DNA of 64,000 nucleotides, from contig LUGG01000004.1 in assembly GCA_001683735.1 (NCBI GenBank), forward strand, positions 496,001 through 560,000, read 5' to 3'. Under the pieces are notes generated by a model. It saw only the letters and a program-made list of their open reading frames with translations. It was not told the DNA's origin and did not search any database. This document shows positions 36,355-47,989 of this stretch, in pieces. The DNA comes from Grifola frondosa. Taxonomy: Eukaryota > Basidiomycota > Agaricomycetes > Polyporales > Grifolaceae. The position numbers were made by a program, and so were the translations under genes. Every line of letters begins with the position of its first letter. Within the stretch, counting starts at the first letter, position 1.

Positions 36355-36858
36355 TTATTGAGCTTTGTGCCCTGTTCTGGCCACCTCCAAACATTCTTTC
36401 TCCAAGCCGTTAAGCCAGATTACCTCGATTCCAGCGTCCTTGAGCCTCTGCGCCCCCTCACACTTGACAAAGTCATCAGGCTCCCCAACACCAATGAAAC
36501 ATCTACGAATCTTGGCCGTAACAAGCGCGTTTGCGCAAGGGGCAAGGCCAGATGTACGAACAGAACATGGCTCCATAGTCGTGTAGACATCCGCGTGTGC
36601 GAGAACCTCGTCGATGTGCAGGGTAGGAGAGGCGGAGGGAAAGAGCTGGCGCAGATCGGACGACGACAACTGCCGGGCTTTTGCCAGGGCATTTGCTTCT
36701 GCATGAGTGTTCCCAGGGAGCTCTCGAGAATATCCTCGCGCGATTACGACTGGCGGATCGCCGGACAGCGACGCTGTAAGGACACATCCGACGCAAAATG
36801 CGGTAGGCGTTGGTTCACACTTTCGTGCTTCCTCCAGTGCGAGGCCCAGAAACTCCAT
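36355..36858 (-). CDS. Riboflavin-type deaminase (RIB2/DRAP deaminase-like)
   Basis: This is a small zinc-dependent deaminase of the cytidine deaminase superfamily, most like the pyrimidine-deaminase domain of RIB2/RibD, which acts on an early riboflavin intermediate. It is a single uninterrupted 168-residue frame from ATG 36858 (MEFLGLALEEARKCEPTPTA). The active-site motif HAEANALAK supplies the zinc His and the proton-shuttling Glu, and TMEPCSVRTSGLAPCANALV supplies the two zinc Cys. The EPCSxRxSGxxPC spacing is typical of the riboflavin branch rather than of cytidine deaminases. No reductase or pseudouridine synthase domain is attached. It converges with the synthetase, leaving 65 bp between stops, and diverges from SPT6 across 197 bp. 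The exact substrate is not proven. Confidence 0.82.
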   Translation of the reverse strand: MEFLGLALEEARKCEPTPTAFCVGCVLTASLSGDPPVVIARGYSRELPGNTHAEANALAKARQLSSSDLRQLFPSASPTLHIDEVLAHADVYTTMEPCSVRTSGLAPCANALVTAKIRRCFIGVGEPDDFVKCEGAQRLKDAGIEVIWLNGLEKECLEVARTGHKAQ

Positions 36859-37055
36859 GGCGTCCGGGAAATGAGGGCAAAACAGCAATGCAGCGAACCA
36901 CAAAATATTAAGAGAAGAGAGTACGGTTTAAGCTGTGAGCAATTTGGGCAATTATTTCCCACGCAGCCACAGTCAAGATCTAATCTAAGATTTCTAAGCA
37001 GCTCGTACTTCACATTCTATCAACCTTGTTCAGCCTTGTACAGGACATCTTCATT

Positions 37056-40000
37056 ATGTCTTCTCCACTGCCCGACGCGCTCCCTACTACTCATGTCCCA
37101 GAGGAAGATGACCCTATGCAAGGAAGTGCCCAAGAGGAAGAAGAGGGTGACGCAGTTGTGGGCGGAGAAGCGTCAGATGACAGTTCAGAGGAACCAGAAG
37201 AGGACGAGGAGGAAGAAAGACGTATAAGAGAAGGCTTCATTGTCGACGAGGACGAAGACGAAGAAGCGGACGATGAGGAGGATGAGAGACGCAAGCGACG
37301 AAAGCGCCGTAAGAGGCATCACCGACGAGGTACGAGTATATACCATTGTGTTGTAGCATTCTCTCATGTTATGGTTTTATAGAACTAGACGAAGAAGAGG
37401 GTCTTGAAGAAGACGATCTTGAGCTACTCGAGGAGAACACTGGTGCTTCGTTCTCGCGCAACAGGCTGACCCGACTCCGGCGAGCGCGGGATTCGGAGTC
37501 GCCCCCAGCGCCATCGACTTCCAGGCGGAAGGCCGTAGTAGAGTCGTCCGAAGACGACCTCGATAACGATGACCTCCCTCAAGTACAGGATATTCAGAAC
37601 ATTTGGGATGATGAACGAGCTGCTGGAGGCAGGGACGATGAAGATGATGTCGATATGGACGACATGGATAACTTCATCGAGTATGAGGATGAGGAGGAGG
37701 GGGAGGCGCTATGGATGAACAGGAGCGGGAGGCGAAACGAGAGGAGAGGAGGCGGCAGCAGAAGGCGCGACGGAAGGCGATGGGTTCACGACCAGAACTT
37801 GCTGGGATCGACGCGACGTGAGTGATCTTTTTGTCTTGCCCTGCTTTACTCAACAGATTCTCCTGGCAGTGCTTGGGACGAAATACACGAAGTATTTGGA
37901 GATGGTCATGAATTTGACTGGGCTCTCGTGGAGGACGAGGAGGCAACATACGACGAAGAGCAAGTAAAGCCAGAGATGAAGTATCAAGATGTATGTAGAT
38001 CTTCTCGTTTTCTCAACAGATTACTCATTAAAGCTTGACAGGTCTTTGAACCTTCCGAGATTCGTGCTCGTCTCTTGACGGAAGATGACGATTTAATTCG
38101 AGCTCAAGACATCCCTGAAAGAATGCAACTGGCTAACTCAGCAATATCATTATCTTCGACGTTGTCTTTTCACAAGGCTCTAACTGAGAACGATCTGGAC
38201 GATGCGGCCTCGTGGGTTATCACTCGCCTTTCTACTCGCAAGGAGCGTGATTTCTTCCGAGGGGATGGGCAATACCATCGCTTCCTTCCTGACCTCGTTC
38301 AGGCAATTTCTTGCGCTCTTCGTTACCTCTTCATACAAGAATTCGAAGTGCCTTATATCTGGAACCACAAGCGCGACTATATTTCTTACTTCAACCCCCA
38401 GGATCTCCGTACTCGCGTGGAGCTCCTCAGTTTGGATGACTTGTGGCGTGTTTATGCCATTGGTCAAAAATATCGATCGCTGCTGGAACGACGCACGGTT
38501 CTCGATTCTTTGTACTTACGACTGGGAACCACGGACGAATATTTCGAGAACGAGGTTCGTAAGAGGGTAGAAAGTGTTGAAATGGTGGCCGACGCCACCG
38601 AATGGCTGGGCATCAAGTATCGGGAGGGTCAGAAGAACAAGTTCGACGTTCACTTCCACGACGACGCCGAGCTGACAGAAACCAAGAAGCGCAAGATGCC
38701 CAGTCGCGTCTCAGCCTACGAGTTGGCTAAGAAAAGTGTTGTGTCGAAGCTGGCACAGGTAGAGTCCATGGAATCTTGTACCTTGATGTATATCTAATTT
38801 TCCCCTTAGGCTTTCGGCATTCAACCGCACGAAGTGGTTCTAAACTTCATCTCGGATAATAACTCGCACTTCATCGAGGAGCCCGAGCTGAATCCTTTGG
38901 CCTTTGCGGAGCGATTCGCTGACCCTGATGCAAGTAGGGCTCAGCCTGCAGAGGATCTATTGGCCCGTGCGCGGATGATCCTAGCCACAGAGCTAGGAAA
39001 AGATCCCCTTCTCCGGCAAGAGATGCGCAACATTTTCAAGTCGGAAGCCCAGATATCTGTCTTGCCAACGGATCGTGGCATCTCGAAGATCGACGAGCAT
39101 CACCCTTATTTCGTAAGTCGTTATTGCTGAGTATCGTAATTGGGGTTACTCATGAACGTGTTTAGAACTTCAAATATCTTTACAACAAAAGAGCTACTGA
39201 TATGCTCCAATCAGCTCAATTCCTCAATATTCTGGCAGCCGAAGCCGAACACCTCGTCTCAGTATCCATTTTCCTTCCGGCTGAGGCCAAAGCCACATTT
39301 GAGCGCCGGTTGAATGATGCTTTCTCTTCCGACAGCTTCAGCGATACAGCAAGAGCTTGGAATGAGCAGCGCTCTCGTGTTGTGCAAGAGGCCCTCGAGC
39401 AACATTTACTCCCTGCTGGCGTCAAGTGGACTCGGGAATGGATACGAGAGGAGGCAGAAGACTTTCTGTCCAGGCAATGCGCACAAAGCCTACGTGATGT
39501 AAGTGATATATCTTATCTCCGCACTTACTACGTACTGAAATGCTGTCAGCGAATCGATGTGGCTCCTTACTCGACACCAGAGATGCGACCAGGCGAAATG
39601 GCTTCGGTTCTAGCCATGTCGTGGGGTAAAGGCGATCCTCATAAGGATTCGATAATGATCGTGTTCTTGGACGAAGCTGGGCGTCTGCGCGAACACACCC
39701 GCCTTGACAACCTTGTTGATAAGGAAGCACAAGATGAATTCGTCGACATCTTAAGGCGCCGGCGACCTGACGTCATCGTTGTCGGTGGGTTCACCATCGC
39801 GACTGCGAAGCTATCTCAGCGGATCAAGGAGGTCTTGGCCCACCCTTCTGGCCTTGGGGACGACGGCGCGGGAGGCGGAGGATGGGAAGAACAAACACGA
39901 TCCGAGGAGTCGATCAACATTCCCGTGGTCTATGTATTTGACGAGGTGGCGCGGATCTATCAACATAGTCACCGCGCAGCCGAGGAATTTAGCGCGCTAT

Positions 40001-42415
40001 CGCCTCTCGCCAAGTATTGTGTTGGCTTGGCTCGATATACACAAAGTCCTCTGAACGAGTATGCCGCTCTTGGGGCGGATATCACCACCATCTCGTTCGA
40101 TGAAGATCACCAACAGCTGGTGAGTTACGCACTGTTTTGAAGCGCCCGATTGTAGTGTGACTGAATTGCCTCTAGATCCAAAATGAAAAGCTGCTCGCCG
40201 CCCTTGAGCGCGTTCTGGTGGATGTCATCAACAAAGTTGGCGTCGACATCAACCGTGCAGTCACGGATTCCTACTATCAACATCTTCTACCTTTTGTTTG
40301 TGGACTGGGACCCCGGAAGGCCCAGGTATTGATCAAGAAGATTGCGTCAATGGTCAATTTGATATTAGTTGTTTATTTTTAGTCTCATACTGATGCTCAT
40401 CTTTATCAGGGTGGCAATCTTGTCAACCGTGACCAATTCATCAAGAATGGTTTGTTGACAACGAAGATCTTCCTCAACGCGGCTGGTTTCCTCCGAATCG
40501 TTCAAGATGCGGAGCCCAAGCCAAGCAAGAGCCGTCATAGCGAAGATATTGACGTACCAGACCCGTTGGACAACACACGCATTCATCCTGAGGATTATGA
40601 GTTGGCTCGCAAGATGGCTACTGATGCCTTGGAGCTTGACGAGGAAGATATCCACGACGAACACCCATCCCATGTCGTATCTCTCATCATGCATGACGAC
40701 GATAACGACAAGAAATTGGACGAGCTCAACTTGGACGACTTCGCCGTCAATATGTACGAGACAAATCAGGACAAGAAGCGGTATACGCTCAACGTCATCC
40801 GCTCGGAGCTCCTCAAACCATTCGGTGAACAGCGCGCCACGTTCCCTCTGCCCAGCGATTGGGATGTATTGACGATGCTTACCGGTGAGACCCCGCGAAC
40901 CTTACGGGTTGGTCTCATTGTATCGGTGCTCGTCGTGCGTGTGAAGCAGGGTTTCGTAGCTGTACGGCTGGATTCGGGCATCGACGGCATGATCAATGCT
41001 CAATACCTGACGGACAACAACGCGAACCCAGATACTGTGGTCAAGAAGGGCCAGACAATCGCTGGCGTTATCATCGACGTCAAACTCAGCTTGCCGACTG
41101 ACTCGTTCTATGTTGAGCTGTCTTCGCGACCCGCGGACGTCAGCGCTGGCGATAGTCAGTTCCGACGCGTGAAGCACGATGAAGCTTGGAATCATGCCCA
41201 GTACGACCGAGATACGGAGATGCAAGCTAGGAAGAAGAGAGCTGAGGTGGATCGAACCAGACGGGTCATTAAGCATCCAAACTTCCACAACTTCAATGCT
41301 CAGCAAGCCGAGCAGTATCTTGACAAGCAGCAACGGGGTGACGTCGTCATCAGGCCATCATCGAAGGGTGTTAACCACCTTGCTGTGACGTGGAAAGTTG
41401 ACGACAAGCTGTTCCAGCATATCGGTATGTTGCTGCTTTTGCCTTTTGCTTTTCTCACCGCTAATCTACCTCCAGATGTTGTCGAGCCGAACGCTGACCC
41501 TACAGGCCAAACTATTGGATCCAAGCTCATTGTAGATGGCACACATCAATTCTCCGATCTTGACGAGTTGGTTGTTAATCACGTACAAGCCATGGCGCGT
41601 AAGGTTGAGGAGCTCATGGCGCATGAGAAGTACAAGCATGGTTCAGAAGACGATCTACGTATGTGATCAGTTGCATCTCGCAGCAAAGTACCTAACGATC
41701 ATTCGCTTCTAGACCTCTTCTTGCGAAATTTTGTCGCGGCGAACCCATCGAAGAGCGCGTATGGATTTACGCTGAATCGGAAACGTCCGGGACATTTCAA
41801 TTTATGCTTCCTCGCGAGCAAAAATTCGACAGTACAGACCTGGGTGCGTCTTGTGTGTCCCTATTGAAGCTGAAGGTCTTACGAAATTGTTTTTAGCCTG
41901 TACGAGTGACGCCAGAGGCGTACTACCTCTTTGATACTCCACTGCTGGTGTACCCGAACTTTGCGATGCATTCAAAGTCAGGTAAGTTGCCCTAATACTT
42001 CAATTCCCTTGCGATAGGTATCTCATACGCTTGCAGGCAAAAATCGCTATCTCTCGGCGGTGGACTCGGCGGCAAAACGCCCTATGGCGGTCGCACACCG
42101 GCGCGAACACCAGCACCTGGGCATGCAACACCTGGGCACATATCTGTGCGGCAGGTTGGTCGAACACCAAATCCGTATGGCGCGGGTAATGCTCCCGTCC
42201 CTGGCGGCTTTGGCGCACCTGGAGGGTTCCCAACGCCTGCTCCCATCTCTTCCTTCGGGTTGGCCCCGCCGACACCGTTTGGCGGTTACCAGACGCCAGT
42301 ATATCGAGGGCCTCCAGGATTTCCTCAACAGCCACCACCATCTGTAGTCCCTCCCGGTATGAATCCTGCTCGTGCTGCCATGATTCAACAGAGTTGGCAG
42401 CAAGGAGGGCTATGA
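37056..42415 (+). CDS. SPT6: Transcription elongation factor SPT6
   Basis: SPT6 is a histone chaperone that travels with RNA polymerase II and restores chromatin behind it. The ATG at 37056 gives [20 protein letters not shown], followed by a very acidic tail broken by a basic block ([14 protein letters not shown]). The core follows: [28 protein letters not shown], the helix-turn-helix and YqgF-like regions ([58 protein letters not shown]), and the HhH/S1 region ([20 protein letters not shown] to [12 protein letters not shown]). The tandem SH2 module begins with [16 protein letters not shown]. The C-terminus is a Gly/Pro-rich tail ending [10 protein letters not shown] at 42415. About ten introns are seen. 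One frame change near 37710 is not explained by an intron. Confidence 0.94.
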
Positions 42416-42751
42416 GAACCGCCCCGATTTCTAAAGATGTTTTCTTGTGTCTGTGGCATGTTTGTTTAGCTACGTTTGTCGTCGTCTACTCTATCATAAT
42501 TTGATGTACACTACGCGCCTATGTCATCTATTACTGGCAAACTTCTTAAAGTTGGAGTTCGAACAGGAAGTCCGCAGCTGAATGTCACCTGACCGACATG
42601 AAACCGCGACCTTGGTTCCAAATGCTGCGTCGAAAGTCGCGACGCGTCCTTATTTATCATAGTTGGTCTTTGGAAGTTCGAACGAAAGCATCTGAGTTAT
42701 AACTGCGTTCAACTCACCGTTCAACTCACGTCTCTCCTTCCTCCCACCATC
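42416..42751. promoter_or_regulatory. SPT6 3' flank and Argonaute promoter
   Basis: This is a 336-bp spacer. A single ACGCGT lies at 42642-42647, about 105 bp before the Argonaute ATG, followed by an AT-rich stretch (ttatttatca). A single copy is weak evidence for cell-cycle control. Confidence 0.3.
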
Positions 42752-45700
42752 ATGGCGGGCCGACTAGAGGTACAGACGAACTCTTTCGAGGTTCGACAGC
42801 TTCCACGAGCGACGTATTATCACTTCGACGGTAAGTCAGCCCCTTTCATCTACTGACATGTGCTGAACACCGCTACTTTAACAGTTCGTGAGTACACAAC
42901 CGAAAGAATATTAATGCGCGCTTCCATTCAACGGTTATTTCGTAGAGATACAACCCGATCTGAAGAACAATCGGCGCAGAGCCTTCGAAATAATCGATAA
43001 TCTTCAGAACTCGCGCCCGGACGAATTCACCCCGAGAGCTGCGTTCGATGGCAGATGCAACATGTTTTCTACGCGCCGGATTACTTCCGGTAATGTAAGC
43101 GGTCAGAATCGCAGGCCTGTGCCACACCCGCTCACTATGAGCAGTATGATATCCACATGTCGAAGAATCCCGCGCGCGGAGTCTTCCAGGCGAAGATCCA
43201 AGAAGTAAACACCATATATCCGCAGTAAGGCTTCCCGTCCTTACCTCCGTTATACTTCTTCGATGGTCTTCGTTCTGCAGGACGATCCAGGCACTACTCA
43301 ACAACTCTAGGGGCCAGTCGCGGGACCAGCAGCGGGACCAGAGCTCATCGACCCTGATGGCTATTAACCTGCTTCAAATCATCGTGCAGCAAGCGCCAAA
43401 CATGTGAGATGCTTGAGATATTTCAGATCGACACATGATTCACCGTGGTCTTCTAGGCGCCACCACTTTCCGCCGGATGCACGCTCCTTTTTCATCGACA
43501 CGCGTGCTAGGGACATTGGGCGTGGTCTGCAAGCGTGGCGCGGGTTCTCCCAGTAAGCAACGAGATCTCGTAAATTGATGTTGTTGCTGACGGTTTCATC
43601 GGCACATACAGGAGTGTCCGACCAGCGGTTGGCAGGCTTCTCATTAACGTCGATGTATCGAATGCAGCTATGTGAGTTCTTTACCTCGCCTTCTCGACAA
43701 ATTATCGTAACATGCTATCTCGTAGCTATAAACCAGGACCATTGCCCGAGCTTGCTATGGAGTTCTTGAAGCTAGGAAATCCCCGCCAGCTCCTCACTCT
43801 GGAGCCCCGACAGTGGAAAGAGCTGCGTACATTCCTGAAGGGAGTGCATGTTACGATCAGAACAGCTCCGGGGGGGAAGCCCAGGCCGATCAGCGACCTC
43901 ATTCTCGCGGCGGGCCATTTTGAATTCGAGAGGAATGGTATGACCACGACCGTGCAGGTAACTCCTCGCGGATGATCATTTGTATATCGGCTCACATCAT
44001 TTGCAGGATTATTTTATTGATAAGTATGAGATCCGCCTTGCCAATCCTCAGCTGTTCGGAATCCGCATCGGGAAGTCGGCAGTTTTTCCAGCTGAGCTTT
44101 GTACTGTGGTGAAGGGCCAGGTGTACCGGAAGAAGCTCTCTCCCGAGCTTCAGTCCGGGCTTCTGCAATTCTCCACCCAGAAACCAGTTGACCGCATGAG
44201 GGAGATCAGGGGTGCTGTTGGTGGATTCGATGTAGGCTTCCGTTTTCTCCTAACTCGCTCATTACTAATTTTAAAAAAAATGCAATGTAACTAGCGTCAG
44301 CCGCAACTCTTCGATTACACTACCTCGGACTTCATCAAGGAGGCGGGGATGTCGGTATCTCTTGAGCCGATCACGGTGACAGGGCGTGTTCACGGGCCGC
44401 CTCAGATCATGTATGGTAACGGATCTCGATTGGTGGGTCTTGATGTTATGATCCAGTGGAAGAAATAGTCCTCACATTTGTTTCGGTCCAGATGGTCAAA
44501 GGTGGTGGCTGGAATGTGGTAAATCAGAGATTGCTCGAGCCTGCTACGATCAAGTCCTGGGCGGTGGTCCTGTTCGGCAATCACAATATTGAGGCTGTCA
44601 AACGCATGATGGAACAACTCATGGGCAACCTGGGGAAACTTGGTACGTCATCATTCATTATTACGTATTTCTTTCTGATGGTGTGAATCCTCAGCATCGG
44701 TATGTAGACTGCGAATAAAACATTGAAATTGATTGTGGTGATAAATATGGCATCATAGCTATTCCACAGGGGAGACCGCACATTGAGTTTGGCGGACAGG
44801 ATGTCGGCAGCGTGAGCGAGGATTTCGTCCCCATTGATATCTGCCATAGACTCAGTTCTTCCTCTAGGCTTTGCTGAAAGCTGGTTTAGCGGCTGTCAGT
44901 CAAGCGAATCTTCCAAAGGGCAGCAGGCCTACCATCTTGATTTGCTTTCTTCCGCAAGAAGCTGCCGAGCTGCGTTCGAGGATCAAGAGCTGGGGAGACA
45001 CCGAAAACATGGTTCCGACTCAATGCTTGGTATGGCTTCTTTGCGTAATTATTTTTTGGATGTCACTCTTAATTTTGTTTGCTTACTAGCGTATGGGCAA
45101 ATACGACAAGACAAACGCGAAGCATTTAGATCAATACTGCAATAACGTTGCTTTGAAGTCAGCATTCTTACCATATCCGATAAGCAAAACAATTAATGGC
45201 TATATAGGATCAATGTGAAGATCGGCGGTATCAATTCGCGACTACAGCTGGATCCGGCCGCTCTCGGTGGTTTCCTCTCAAAGAGTATTGTTATCGGTAA
45301 GTCGTAGGCTATCTTCCTTTGCAGAAGGCATCAATAGGTTTTTGCTAGGTGCCGATGTAGGCCATCCTGGCCCGGGTTTGACGTCACGGCCATCGATTAC
45401 CAGCGTTGTTTCGTCGGTCAACGCTGATGCCACGCTTTACTCTGCATTTGCTTCTGTGCAAGCGCCGCGCAAGGAGATAATATCCGACTTAGAGGATATG
45501 GTTATGGTACGAAGCTCGGCTTGCATCCGCCCAAATCATTGTGTCCTGATCTCCGTCCTCAAATAGGGCGCTCTCAACGACTACCGAGCATTCAACCAGA
45601 GACATGGTGGCAAGATGCCCGAGACCATCATTTTCCTCCGTGATGGGGTGTCCGAAGGGGAGTTCGAACAGGTTTCGAAGCATGAGATTGCGGCTATCCG

Positions 45701-46603
45701 AAGTGAGTGTGAACCCGACCGTCCATGTTTCTCACTTCAGTGTCTCTCTCTTACTAGGCGCGGTTGAGAAATTGAGGCAATACTTTCCTCGGAAGCCTAA
45801 GTTGGTCTTCATGATCGTTGGGAAAAGGTCTGACATCTTTAGAATTCGTAGTATATTAGCATTGACAATTTGTCAGACACCATGTGCGATTTTTCCCGAG
45901 ACAGTAAGTTGGCATTAGAAATGAATATCACAATAATGCCTGCTCACCTTCACTCAGGCAGGATGCGGATCGCTCGGGCAACTGCCCCGCCGGCTTCGCA
46001 GTTGACGACCAGATCACCCACCCGTGCTATGAAGATTTCTATCTCCTTTCGCACGGAGGCCTGCTGGGCAGTACGTCCGCCACTTCTGTAATGGGTTCTA
46101 CCAGTGACCATGACTGTTGCGCTTTCCAGCGAGCAGGCCCAGCCACTACATTGTCTTGGAGAACGAGCCTCATCTCACACTGGTACAGTACGTCATGAAC
46201 AGCACTTCAGATTTCTGCATCTCACGATTGGTCTGAAGACTTCAAGAGCTTGTATATGCTCTGTGCCACGTTTACGCTGGGGCAACGCGCTCGGTATCTA
46301 TCCCCGCCCCGGTGTACTGTGAGTCGCATTCTGTGCTCTGCTTCGTCACTAACAATCTCTGACTGATCATTTTGCAGATGCGGATGTAAGTCTGATTATT
46401 TACTGCGGCGCTACGAGCTGATTGCGTGCGGATTTGCTATGCAGAAAGTCTGTGGCAGGGCAGTAAACCACTTCCCTCCGGAATTGAACTTTGCGGATGA
46501 AACCGCTACGACGAGCAGCGGTGGCACTGCAACGTTCAACTTGGAGCATTGGAAGAGGAACTTCAAGAAGGCGCAGTTGTTCCGACAGATGTATTTCGTG
46601 TAG
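42752..46603 (+). CDS. Argonaute (QDE-2-like RNAi slicer)
   Basis: Argonaute loads small RNAs and cleaves or silences complementary transcripts. The ATG at 42752 gives MAGRLEVQTNSFEVRQLPRA-TYYHFD; the N domain continues IQPDLKNNRRAFEIIDNLQN. The L1/PAZ region has RPAVGRLLINVDVSNAA, DYFIDKYEIRLANPQLFGIR and FPAELCTVVKGQVYRKKLSP. MID has SWAVVLFGNHNIEAVKRMME and the 5'-phosphate pocket region KYDKTNAKHLDQYCNNVALK. PIWI carries catalytic Asp in IVIGADVGHPGPG, a candidate Glu finger in APRKEIISDLED, Asp in IIFLRDGVSEGEF, then CYEDFYLLSHGGLLGT and VYYAD-KVCGRA with the fourth Asp. It ends KAQLFRQMYFV, TAG 46601-46603. There are more than fifteen short introns. Two exons appear to be only 3 nt and 8 nt long. 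The Asp in place of His at the fourth position is usual for fungal QDE-2 type proteins. Confidence 0.93.
42885..42887 (+). other. Candidate 3-nt microexon of Argonaute
   Basis: Two back-to-back introns, 42831-42884 (gtaagt..ttaacag, 54 nt) and 42888-42945 (gtgagt..tcgtag, 58 nt), flank the trinucleotide TTC. Joining gives FD-V-QIQPDL, matching the Val at this place in many Argonautes. Skipping it also stays in frame and gives FD-E-IQPDL. Confidence 0.5.
46378..46385 (+). other. 8-nt microexon of Argonaute carrying the fourth catalytic residue
   Basis: The exon ATGCGGAT lies between introns 46319-46377 (gtgagt..tttgcag) and 46386-46444 (gtaagt..tatgcag). Splicing yields PAPVYY-A-D-KVCGRAVNHF, the standard fungal PIWI end motif. 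Without this exon the frame and the catalytic Asp are lost. Confidence 0.7.
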
Positions 46604-46875
46604 CCTGGGTCGCCGGTGGTCGTAGAATTTTGAATTGAAAGGCGATAAACGAAGGCGAATGCAGTGTAGGTTGTATGTAGGTTTTATGCGTATGCTTCTA
46701 TATGTGTCCAAGTTATGTGTGTCCATGTTATGTGTCCATGTTAGTCTAGCGGAATTTATTGACGCTTATGCGGAGGTAGCGCGCCGCGTGACGTCAAACA
46801 CGACCGCGCCGCAGGAACCTGCCACAACGCTCCTTGTACCTTAAGCTTACACCACCACCAGTACTTGGTCCTACC

Positions 46876-47658
46876 ATGTCCTCCGAGATTGAGCTGGACG
46901 ACCTTTCATCTCCACCAAAGCAGGAGGACGAGTCCTTGTCGGGCGGCGTCACACCGCCAAAGGATGACCAAGTGGTTACAGTTTGGGCATGGGTGTCAAG
47001 CATATTGTCAGTGATTGTCACAGCATTGACCCAGCTTATTGACTTTAGTGCACTGCAGATTATTGTTGGTCGCCGTGCCACTAGTCTTGTTTCCACGTTT
47101 CCTGTTGTTCGCCTCTGAGGACATTGGAGTGGATCGGAGAGCCTACTACACCTTTGGAGGCGTTCTTGGCACTCCATACTGGTATTCTCTTAATCGCAAT
47201 AGCGCTTGCCATCGTCTTTAACGTATGTCTCCAGCATTCTGCTACGTGGACATGAGCGCTCACGAACGCCCTTGCCAGGTGCCGTCAGCACCGGTTACAA
47301 CACCTTCAACTGATCAGGTTGCCCAAGGCCACCCACTACTAGCACCCCTTTCTGGTGCATGCATACTGATAGCCTTCCTATCCTACAATACAACATCTGT
47401 AGGCTCTCTTGCGTTCCTCCTCTTCTTAGGCTCGGCGACCGTAGGGCTCTGGGGTCTTTGGCGGTGAGTGCACGATCGGCTTCGCCAATAAGCCAAGGAT
47501 CATCATCATGTCGCGTGCAGATCATGTTTGCAGGCTCCTCTTATATCTCGAAAAAGACTGGTGCAGACAAACGGACCTCGCGATTCATTTTCGGGAACAA
47601 AGCGGCTGCATCGGTGCGGAAAAAGCAATGGAAGAAAGAGCATGGCACCAAATCTTAG
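46876..47658 (+). CDS. Small conserved fungal multi-pass membrane protein
   Basis: No function is recognised. The ATG at 46876 gives [20 protein letters not shown], an acidic tail, and then a membrane segment ([20 protein letters not shown]). A second ([17 protein letters not shown]) is followed by [28 protein letters not shown] sequence, and after an intron at about 47223-47278 by [20 protein letters not shown] and [20 protein letters not shown]. The C-terminus is basic, [20 protein letters not shown], and ends KEHGTKS with TAG at 47656-47658. The order, four hydrophobic segments and a basic cytosolic tail, looks like a family I believe is widespread in Agaricomycetes. At least two joins (near 47045-47140 and 47463) need a frame change that introns do not fully explain. 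Confidence 0.6.
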
Positions 47659-47989
47659 GACACGGTATCAGCCTGACGAGGTTGGATACCCATGTACAAG
47701 TACATTATGACTGTTGTCTCGTGAACCTATATTTGCAACAATGACAGTCCTAGCATACCGGACCATCACCAAATTTCAAGGCCGAGATGAATCCCGAAAG
47801 CAAGTTGCACCATTTGGGGATATGTGCATATCACGTTGGCGGCAATAATGTCCGAACGGCATTGGAAATGTGATGTGACCGGGGTTAGCACAGCGTCAAA
47901 AGATTCTCTAGAGCGACAGGGATCTTCAAGCAGTGTAAGCTCGCTGAGCGGAGGCTATATGTGAGATCTGTCGGAGATCAGCGATCAGT

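Noticed and set aside
36337..37227. Plus-strand open frame of 296 codons
   Set aside because: It runs antisense through the deaminase, whose catalytic motifs are intact, and on into the SPT6 start in another frame; its composition is not protein-like.
42642..42647. ACGCGT as evidence for cell-cycle control of Argonaute
   Set aside because: A single hexamer is easily expected by chance in a GC-balanced spacer.
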